Assembly: GCA_017541565.1 (NCBI GenBank) | Contig: JAFXYU010000243.1 | Location: 1 to 7,878 of the forward strand | From: a bacterium | GTDB lineage: Bacteria; Cyanobacteriota; Vampirovibrionia; Gastranaerophilales; Gastranaerophilaceae | Length of the DNA: 7,878 nt | Direction: 5' to 3' | Shown here: piece after piece, positions 1 through 4,544 of the stretch | How positions within the stretch are numbered: the first letter of the stretch is position 1 | How the letters are laid out: each line of letters opens with the position of its first letter | The notes under the pieces: generated by a model | Databases searched by the model: none | The model's input: only the letters and a program-made list of their open reading frames with translations | What the model was told of the DNA's origin: nothing | Translations under genes and position numbers: made by a program

Positions 1-301
1 TCTTATGACTTTGGATTTAAGAAAAACAGGTAAAACTGGAAAAGATATGGCTAATGTCCTTGAAAGAGTAGGAATTACGGCCAACAAAAACACTGTTCCG
101 AATGATCCTCAAAGTCCGTTTGTAACAAGCGGTATTCGTTTGGGTGCTGCAGCAATGACAACACGAGGTTTTAAAGAAGAGGATATGAAAGAAGTTGCAA
201 GAATTATTGCCGAGGCAATCAAGAACTCAGAAAATGAGTCGGTTCTTGAAAAACTCAGGGCAGACTCGCTTAAACTTTGCGATAAGTACCCTCTGTACTA
301 G
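1..301 (+). CDS. glyA: Serine hydroxymethyltransferase, C-terminal fragment (5' end outside window)
   Basis: This is the last ~100 residues of serine hydroxymethyltransferase, the cytoplasmic PLP enzyme that interconverts serine plus tetrahydrofolate with glycine plus 5,10-methylene-tetrahydrofolate and so feeds one-carbon metabolism. The reading frame is open to the left edge (base 2 begins a complete codon), so the ATG at base 5 is internal and not a start. Seen in the sequence: the family's C-terminal signature, with the segments GITANKNTVPNDPQSPFVTS and GIRLGAAAMTTRGFKEEDM, followed by the usual terminal helix region and a TAG stop at 299-301. The arginine in the SGIR segment corresponds to the conserved substrate-carboxylate-binding arginine of the family. 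The PLP lysine and N-terminal domain lie outside the window. The gene is followed 12 nt later by a strong hairpin and seems transcriptionally separate from the next gene, which has its own promoter. Identification is secure; completeness cannot be judged. Confidence 0.96.
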   Translation, partial: LMTLDLRKTGKTGKDMANVLERVGITANKNTVPNDPQSPFVTSGIRLGAAAMTTRGFKEEDMKEVARIIAEAIKNSENESVLEKLRADSLKLCDKYPLY

Positions 302-313
302 AGATTGTTGTTA

Positions 314-351
314 TAAACGGGGGCTTTTGCATTTGCAAAAGCCCCCGTTTA
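314..351 (+). terminator. Hairpin terminator after glyA
   Basis: A perfect 17-bp inverted repeat (314-330 paired with 335-351) with a 4-nt ATTT loop begins 12 nt after the glyA stop. The core is five G-C pairs, CGGGGGC against GCCCCCG, flanked by A/T pairs. The right arm ends in GTTTA with no long T-run, so it is a strong stem with a weak U-tract. The A-rich left foot and T-rich right foot make it nearly symmetric, so it could act in both directions. It is most likely the glyA transcription terminator or 3'-end stabiliser. Confidence 0.75.
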
Positions 352-368
352 CATTGTTAAGATGGCTA

Positions 369-397
369 TTGACAGAATCGGAAACATAATATATATT
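369..397 (+). promoter_or_regulatory. Sigma70-type promoter for the small ORF / AAA ATPase unit
   Basis: A perfect -35 box TTGACA (369-374), a 17-bp spacer (375-391) and a -10 box TATATT (392-397, one mismatch to TATAAT) form a near-consensus housekeeping promoter. It lies just beyond the glyA hairpin and points toward the AAA ATPase. Transcription would start near base 404, giving a 5' leader of about 220 nt before the ATPase start codon. No operator repeats were seen around it. The call is from sequence match only. Confidence 0.7.
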
Positions 398-429
398 GTA
401 AAGAGTACAATTGATTAGGGGAAAATATT

Positions 430-513
430 TTGGCTAACTTAGTGAATCTTATTCTGAACATTCTCGTCAAACGCAATAATATGTGTTTGGTGCGTGTGCG
501 CGTGGAATGCTAA
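430..513 (+). CDS. Possible 27-residue small peptide / leader ORF
   Basis: A short ORF starts with TTG at 430 and ends with TAA at 511-513. It is preceded by AGGGGA (417-422) with a 7-nt spacer, a reasonable Shine-Dalgarno sequence, and its start lies about 26 nt after the predicted transcription start. The peptide has a hydrophobic first half (residues 2-13, ANLVNLILNILV), a short basic turn (KRN), an internal methionine at residue 18, and a tail in which valine and arginine alternate (VRVRV) before a final Glu-Cys. The layout, a small peptide gene between a strong promoter and a larger gene, fits either a regulatory leader peptide or a small membrane-active peptide. ORFs of this size arise easily by chance in AT-rich DNA and the start codon is weak, so the call is tentative. 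I do not recognise a family. Confidence 0.3.
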   Translation: MANLVNLILNILVKRNNMCLVRVRVEC

Positions 514-557
514 GATTTACACCTTAATTGAAAATCCAATCATAAAGAAAAGATGAG

Positions 558-589
558 CCTGTAAAACCTTAGCAAGTTGGAATTACAGG
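558..589 (+). other. Leader stem-loop before the AAA ATPase
   Basis: CCTGTAA (558-564) is perfectly complementary to TTACAGG (583-589), giving a 7-bp stem with an 18-nt loop that could form two further C-G pairs (567-568 with 579-580). It is followed by the T-rich stretch TTATTTATT (590-598), which makes it resemble a weak attenuator or the 3' end of a small RNA. It ends 19 nt before the ATPase Shine-Dalgarno sequence and does not sequester it. The structure is seen in sequence; its function is inference. Confidence 0.35.
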
Positions 590-607
590 TTATTTATTGT
601 CAGGGAC

Positions 608-614
608 AAGGAGG
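608..614 (+). promoter_or_regulatory. Strong ribosome-binding site that sets the AAA ATPase start
   Basis: AAGGAGG at 608-614 is a near-ideal Shine-Dalgarno sequence, 9 nt before the ATG at 624. It favours that ATG over the in-frame TTG at 597, which lies upstream of the site and would place the Shine-Dalgarno sequence inside the coding region. Confidence 0.85.
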
Positions 615-623
615 CAAATTTTA

Positions 624-2108
624 ATGAGAATAAACCCGATTAGCATATATAATAACAGTATTTTGCCTGCAAAAAGACAAAATAAACCGAGTATGAATAC
701 CGCTTTTTCAACAAATAATGTTGCAGCTGCATCTAATGTAGGTTTCTGTGGGGCAAAAAATGCTTCATTAGAACTTGTACAAAAGATACCTCTTTGTGAC
801 AGATTAGCATCATTTTTTGAAACATTCAGACTTGGTGATTTGATAATTGTGGGAAAAGATATTGCAGAGGCAAAAAAATCATTATACGATAATACTAATT
901 TGATTAAAAATGTAATTAAACGTGCCTTTTATATTCCTGATGAAAGTTTGGAAGGAAATGTTGCATTCTTCAAGATGCTTAATAAAGATGAGTTATATAC
1001 AGAAGTACTAAATTTGAACAAAAAAGATATTATGCTTCTGACGGATAATAAAACGTATCCTCTAAAACCCAATGAAAGTTTTTATGTTGTTGAAGGAGAT
1101 TGTCTGCTGGTTGAAGGAAATCCGCTCAAGATTAAAAATAAACCGAAAACAGATTTGAGCAATTACAGAAAGAATTTTGCAAAAGCATTTGATTTTTCAA
1201 AGGCTGCAGGTGAAGAAATTGAAAAGATTAACAAAAAGACTATTTCTCAACTGTCTAAGGAGGTAAAAAAGACGCCTTCAAAGGTAACATTCAAGGATGT
1301 AGGCGGTCAGGATGCTCTTATTGATGAACTCAAAAAAAGCATTATTTACCCGCTCAGATATCCTGAAGGGTACGAAAATATTGATGTAAACCACGGGTTT
1401 ATTCTTTACGGTCCTCCCGGAACAGGTAAGACGCATATTGCAAGGGCATTAGCAAATGAAGCGGATGCACATTTTATAAGCCTAAACGGTTTGGAATTGG
1501 AGTCAAAATGGGTCGGTGAATCTGAAGAAAACTGGAGAAAACTCTTTGACGAAGCAAAAACAAAACAACCGAGCATTGTTTTTATTGATGAATTTGATGC
1601 GGTTGCGACAAACAGAAGCGGTAAAGATGCTTATGGTGACAAGGTCGTAAACCAAATTCTGACGCTTATGACCGATTTGGATAATAATGCGGACAATGTT
1701 TTTGTAATTGGTGCAACAAATAATTTCAAAGCATTAGACGGAGCAATTGTCCGTTCGGGCAGATTCAGCAAACACATGGAGGTTAAACTTCCGGATTTGG
1801 ACGGAGTCGGGAAAATTTTTGAAATTCATTCCGAAAACAAGCCGACTGACCAAAATGTTGCTAAAGAGGCTTTAATAAAACGTTTGCACGAAATCGGCGC
1901 AAGCGGTGCAGATATAAAATATATCATAAACGAGGCGCATTCAAACGGATATCAGAGGGCGGGAATTTTTGAAAAAATGGAGAATAAAACCCTCAAAACT
2001 TCTGATATCAAGGATTTCAAAATCATGCAGGAAGATTTTGATAAGGCAATAAAAGATTTTCTTGAATCTAAAGATGCTCACAGAAAACCGATTGGATTTA
2101 CGAAGTAA
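624..2108 (+). CDS. Single-ring AAA+ ATPase (FtsH/Cdc48-like) with unassigned N-terminal region
   Basis: A 494-residue protein, taken from ATG 624 because of the strong AAGGAGG upstream. The C-terminal half is a complete classical AAA module: Walker A GPPGTGKT (263-270), a substrate-pore loop with KWVGESE (295-301, aromatic Trp296), Walker B IVFIDEFDA (318-326), sensor 1 in GATNN (363-367), the second region of homology with arginine-finger candidates in RSGRF (377-381), and an AAA-lid helix with GASGAD (424-429). All residues needed for ATP hydrolysis are present. There is no protease domain and no second AAA ring, so it is probably a hexameric unfoldase or remodelling ATPase rather than an FtsH protease. 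Residues 1-46 look disordered and contain GFCGAK (40-45). Residues ~47-171 seem folded but match no domain I know, and ~172-222 is a charged linker. No membrane segment or signal peptide is evident, so it is probably cytoplasmic. The substrate is unknown. It is transcribed from its own promoter and closed by a terminator at 2114-2150. Confidence 0.9.
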   Translation: MRINPISIYNNSILPAKRQNKPSMNTAFSTNNVAAASNVGFCGAKNASLELVQKIPLCDRLASFFETFRLGDLIIVGKDIAEAKKSLYDNTNLIKNVIKRAFYIPDESLEGNVAFFKMLNKDELYTEVLNLNKKDIMLLTDNKTYPLKPNESFYVVEGDCLLVEGNPLKIKNKPKTDLSNYRKNFAKAFDFSKAAGEEIEKINKKTISQLSKEVKKTPSKVTFKDVGGQDALIDELKKSIIYPLRYPEGYENIDVNHGFILYGPPGTGKTHIARALANEADAHFISLNGLELESKWVGESEENWRKLFDEAKTKQPSIVFIDEFDAVATNRSGKDAYGDKVVNQILTLMTDLDNNADNVFVIGATNNFKALDGAIVRSGRFSKHMEVKLPDLDGVGKIFEIHSENKPTDQNVAKEALIKRLHEIGASGADIKYIINEAHSNGYQRAGIFEKMENKTLKTSDIKDFKIMQEDFDKAIKDFLESKDAHRKPIGFTK

Positions 2109-2113
2109 ACTAT

Positions 2114-2150
2114 AATGCCGGAAATTGTTTTATTTTCGGCATTTTAATTT
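2114..2150 (+). terminator. Rho-independent terminator between convergent genes
   Basis: Bases 2114-2125 pair with 2132-2143 (12 bp including one G-U pair, core ATGCCG/CGGCAT) around a 6-nt loop, followed by TTTTAATTT (2142-2150). It begins 5 nt after the ATPase stop codon and is a standard intrinsic terminator for the + strand. The right arm and part of the loop contain the final codons and the stop of the SDR gene on the - strand. In that direction the stem is followed by TATAGTTT, a poorer U-tract, so it may act weakly both ways. Confidence 0.8.
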
Positions 2151-2948
2151 GATTCCCAGACGTATCAATTTATTTACTAATCCTTGCGGAAGTTTTGCGG
2201 TAAGACTTGCGCAGAATGAGTCTGCTCCGACAGTGTATGATAATCTTGGTTTGTTTGAGGTGTCCGCTTTTAATATTGTATCTACAACCTTTTCAACGCT
2301 AAGTCCGTCTTTTTCGTTGCTTAGAGCATTTGCAACGAGGTATTTCATTTCTTTTTGAAAATCTCCGTATTTTTCAAAATATTTGGAATTTTCATCAACA
2401 GACTTGCTCCAAAGCGGTGTCGCGATTACTCCCGGTTTTATTGATACGACCTCAATATTGTGTTTTGTTTCCAAAAGCATAGAGTTAAACAGCATATCTA
2501 AAGTTCTTTTTGAAGCACAGTATGGTGCTACAAACGGGAAAACACCGAAACTTGCCATGGAACTTATGTTTATAATTCTGCCTCCGTCGAGTTTTTCCAG
2601 AAGCCTTTGAGTTAATTCCAAATGCCCGAATACGTTTACGTCAAACTGTCTTCTCAGTTCGGAAATTTCTATTTTTTCGATAGGACCGGCAACAACACAT
2701 CCGGCAATGTTAATCAAACGATCAATTTTTTCTGTTTTCGATAAGATATAATCTGCCGCAGTTTTAATTGTTTCAGGTTTAGCGTAATCGACATAAAACG
2801 GGCAAATATTGGGTGAAACAGATTCCAATTCCGCTTTATGCGTTTCATTTCTGTATCCGGCAAAAACAACAGACTCAGGCGCAATTCTTTCTAAAAGAGC
2901 ACGCCCGATTCCGGATGTTGAACCGGTTATAACGTAAGTTTTACTCAT
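2130..2948 (-). CDS. Short-chain dehydrogenase/reductase (SDR), NAD(P)-dependent
   Basis: A 272-residue classical SDR oxidoreductase, predicted cytoplasmic. Seen in the protein: the Rossmann nucleotide-binding motif TGSTSGIG (8-15), the structural NIAG motif (80-83), catalytic-tetrad Asn105 (in DVNVFG), Ser130 (in INISS), and Tyr143/Lys147 in YCASK, with the usual 13-residue Ser-Tyr spacing, then the KPG segment (171-173) and a Thr-Pro at 177-178. The tetrad is complete, so the enzyme should be active. Arginine 33 after the second strand, with no acidic residue there, suggests NADP(H) preference (inference). The basic C-terminal tail resembles the retinol/17-beta-hydroxysteroid dehydrogenase-like SDR branch, but the substrate cannot be inferred. 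The start is 15 nt after the stop of the 92-residue gene, with AGAGG about 12 nt upstream, a slightly long spacing. It is therefore probably the last gene of the secretion operon. Its stop codon lies in the loop of the convergent terminator. Confidence 0.93.
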   Translation of the reverse strand: MSKTYVITGSTSGIGRALLERIAPESVVFAGYRNETHKAELESVSPNICPFYVDYAKPETIKTAADYILSKTEKIDRLINIAGCVVAGPIEKIEISELRRQFDVNVFGHLELTQRLLEKLDGGRIINISSMASFGVFPFVAPYCASKRTLDMLFNSMLLETKHNIEVVSIKPGVIATPLWSKSVDENSKYFEKYGDFQKEMKYLVANALSNEKDGLSVEKVVDTILKADTSNKPRLSYTVGADSFCASLTAKLPQGLVNKLIRLGIKLKCRK

Positions 2949-2963
2949 TTTATCCGTAAACCT

Positions 2964-3242
2964 CTAACTTTGTTCAACCGGACGCATAATAAGCACCGTT
3001 GAAAGATTAACTTCAAGAAACTTGTAGTGTTCAACAGGTCTTTGCGGAGTTAATTTTGATTCAATATCACAATCCGTAACGGCAAGAAATTGCTTGTTTG
3101 TGTTAAGGATTTCCGTCAGAAGCCTGTTCTTTTTGCCCACTTTGGGCATATAAACAGTACCTCTGATTACATATTCTTTTGTTTCTATATAAACCCGTTC
3201 ACTCCATACGTCGGTCGGTATTTTATTGTCATAATTTTCCAT
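2964..3242 (-). CDS. Conserved-looking 92-residue protein of unknown function in the secretion operon
   Basis: A small soluble protein with no signal peptide or membrane segment. It reads as an all-beta domain: alternating strands in ERVYIETKEYVIRGTVYMP, a basic GKKNR turn (36-40), LLTEILNTNKQFLAVTDCDI (41-60), and a final strand region FLEVNLSTVLIMRP (75-88). The layout, a short beta domain with LN...F..VTD, recalls small uncharacterised domains of the DUF6812 kind found near pilus or secretion genes. That link is from memory and not verified. The start ATG lies 15 nt after the gspF stop, preceded only by a weak AAGAAAGA purine tract, so translation may be coupled to gspF. It is flanked by gspF upstream and the SDR 15 nt downstream. 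The position suggests an accessory or regulatory role in the secretion/pilus machine (inference). It could instead be an unrelated housekeeping protein. Confidence 0.85.
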   Translation of the reverse strand: MENYDNKIPTDVWSERVYIETKEYVIRGTVYMPKVGKKNRLLTEILNTNKQFLAVTDCDIESKLTPQRPVEHYKFLEVNLSTVLIMRPVEQS

Positions 3243-3257
3243 ATTTTATCTTTCTTT

Positions 3258-4457
3258 TTATTGCATGTAGGACTGGAACAACGGTAAGTAAAGAGCAAGT
3301 GCCATAACCAAAACGATGCTTCCTATAACCAAAAGCATTATAGGTTCAATCATTTTGGTTATTGTATCAATAATACCGTCGAGAGTTTTGTCTAAAAAGT
3401 TAACTGCTTTTTCTAACATATCACCCAAACGACCGGATTGCTCACCGGTTGCCACCATAAATAAAAGCATTTTGGGCATAACTTTTGTCGATTTAAGTGC
3501 TTGTGATACTTGCAAACCTTGTTGTACCTTTACTATAGCACCGCCAATTTTTGTCCTTAATACCGAGTTTGTCAGAGTAATAACTGCGAGGTGCAAGCAG
3601 TCGACAATCGGAATACCTGCATCATAAGAAACGCTTAAAACAGACATAAAGTTCGAATAATTTGAATACATTATAAGGTTGTTTATAAGCGGAATTTTAA
3701 GTACGAACTTGTCTAAAAGTTCTCTTGCCGGTTTCCAGTTCAAAACCATATATACAAAAGCAATGAATGCGACAATGAAAATAGGAATAGTATACCAATA
3801 AGTTTTTAAGTAATCTCCTGCGTTTATCATCATGCTCGTTATCCAAGGCAACGCTTTTTCCTGCTGCTCAAACATATCTTTAAAAGCAGGGAAAACAAAT
3901 GTCAGCATAACTATTGTTATACAAAAGGCAAGTACTACAACAAAAGTCGGGTACATAAGTGTACCTATAACTTTGCTTTTTGTATTAGCCTGTTTTGTCA
4001 GCAAATCTTTGATACGACCGAGAGTCTTTTCAAGTTCACCGGCTTCTTCACCTGCCTTAACAAGACCGATAAAGATATAACCGAATACCGCAGGATATCT
4101 TGCAAGAGTATCGGCAAAGGTCGAACCTCCCATAATTTGCGTTTTAAGTATTCTTGAAAGGTTCCTTATTTTCTTTTTTGCCGCTTCTTGTTCCATAAAC
4201 ATTAATGATTCAACGGCAGGAATACCTGATGTTAACAAAATTTGAAGAGTAGATATGAAATCTATTTTTTCGTTTAGCGAAAGAGCAGAGATTTTGTTTG
4301 ATTTTTTTGTATTTGTTTCATTGTATTCAAGAATTTTTGTAGGAACAAGCCCCATTTTTCTTATGATTTCTCTTGCATCTTTAAGGTTGGAAGCCGTAAC
4401 TTCACCCTTAATAATTTCTTTTCCTGATTTTAATGCTTGATAACTGTATATTGGCAT
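3258..4457 (-). CDS. gspF: Type II secretion / type IV pilus inner-membrane platform protein (GspF/PilC family)
   Basis: A 399-residue polytopic inner-membrane protein, the usual length for GspF/PilC. It is the platform that interacts with the assembly ATPase and helps insert pilin or pseudopilin subunits. Seen: the family N-terminus (MPIYSYQAL, then GKEIIKGEV and a degenerate A..IIRKMGLVP), two tandem T2SSF domains (about 65-190 and 267-390), and the repeated family motif in both halves, AGEEAGEL (135-142) and TGEQSGRL (337-344). Three membrane segments lie at about 167-190, 221-240 and 370-392, as expected. The start is supported by AAAGAGG (4464-4470 on the complement), 6 nt before the ATG. 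It follows gspE in the same operon, separated by an 87-nt gap that carries a REP-like double hairpin. Sequence alone does not separate GspF from PilC; the symbol is used in the family sense. Confidence 0.95.
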   Translation of the reverse strand: MPIYSYQALKSGKEIIKGEVTASNLKDAREIIRKMGLVPTKILEYNETNTKKSNKISALSLNEKIDFISTLQILLTSGIPAVESLMFMEQEAAKKKIRNLSRILKTQIMGGSTFADTLARYPAVFGYIFIGLVKAGEEAGELEKTLGRIKDLLTKQANTKSKVIGTLMYPTFVVVLAFCITIVMLTFVFPAFKDMFEQQEKALPWITSMMINAGDYLKTYWYTIPIFIVAFIAFVYMVLNWKPARELLDKFVLKIPLINNLIMYSNYSNFMSVLSVSYDAGIPIVDCLHLAVITLTNSVLRTKIGGAIVKVQQGLQVSQALKSTKVMPKMLLFMVATGEQSGRLGDMLEKAVNFLDKTLDGIIDTITKMIEPIMLLVIGSIVLVMALALYLPLFQSYMQ

Positions 4458-4479
4458 ATCTTACCTCTTTTTTCTGTTT

Positions 4480-4533
4480 CCCCCCTCTCCTTGAGGAGAA
4501 GGCTGGGGTGAGTTGTCAATGGTTGACTCACCC
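4480..4533. repeat. REP-like double-hairpin element between gspE and gspF
   Basis: The gspE-gspF gap contains two adjacent inverted repeats. The first is TCTCC-TTGA-GGAGA (4486-4499), which in the - strand transcript extends to 8 bp including one G-U pair (4483-4490 with 4495-4502). The second is GGGTGAGT (4506-4513) with ACTCACCC (4526-4533), 8 bp perfect, with an inner TCAA/TTGA. Read on the - strand, the pattern CTCACCCCAGCCTTCTCC followed by its partial complement closely resembles the CTCACCC...CTCTCCC palindromic repeats scattered between genes in many bacterial genomes (from memory). The base composition differs sharply from the AT-rich surroundings. In the mRNA it may stabilise the upstream message or cut expression of gspF relative to gspE. 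There is no T-run after it on the - strand, so it is not a classical terminator. Only one copy is in the window. Confidence 0.55.
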
Positions 4534-4544
4534 TGAATTTATCC

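Larger units (their letters stand above)
404..623 (+). other. Predicted long 5' leader of the AAA ATPase mRNA
   Basis: About 220 nt separate the predicted transcription start (near 404) from the ATPase ATG at 624. The stretch holds a possible 27-codon ORF (430-513), a stem-loop (558-589) and the ATPase ribosome-binding site (608-614). I compared it by eye with tmRNA, 6S RNA, SRP RNA, hammerhead ribozyme and common riboswitch cores and recognised none. It could be a simple untranslated leader, a leader-peptide/attenuator region, or a separate small RNA ending near 597. The start position is inferred from the promoter and is approximate. Confidence 0.4.

Noticed and set aside
195..389. 64-codon ORF on the + strand overlapping the glyA end
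   Set aside because: It is out of frame with glyA, runs through the terminator hairpin, and has no ribosome-binding site; it is a shadow ORF.
404..600. A known structured RNA (6S, tmRNA, SRP RNA) or riboswitch in the ATPase leader
   Set aside because: The length would suit 6S RNA, but no long terminal stem with central bubble was found by eye. There is no tRNA-like end or tag frame for tmRNA, no SRP core motif, and GATGAG at 552-557 lacks the rest of a hammerhead core.
597..623. TTG at 597 as the start of the AAA ATPase (503 residues)
   Set aside because: The strong AAGGAGG at 608-614 lies inside this extension and sits 9 nt before the ATG at 624, so the shorter 494-residue form is far more likely.
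2114..2150. CRISPR array, attachment site or phage junction anywhere in the window
   Set aside because: No regularly spaced direct repeats, tRNA-end duplications, integrase or transposase genes were seen; the inverted repeats present are explained as terminators or a REP-like element.
4480..4533. Intrinsic terminator between gspE and gspF
   Set aside because: Neither hairpin is followed by a T-run in the - strand direction (after the second comes GGGGGGAAACAG), so a REP-like or processing element fits better.
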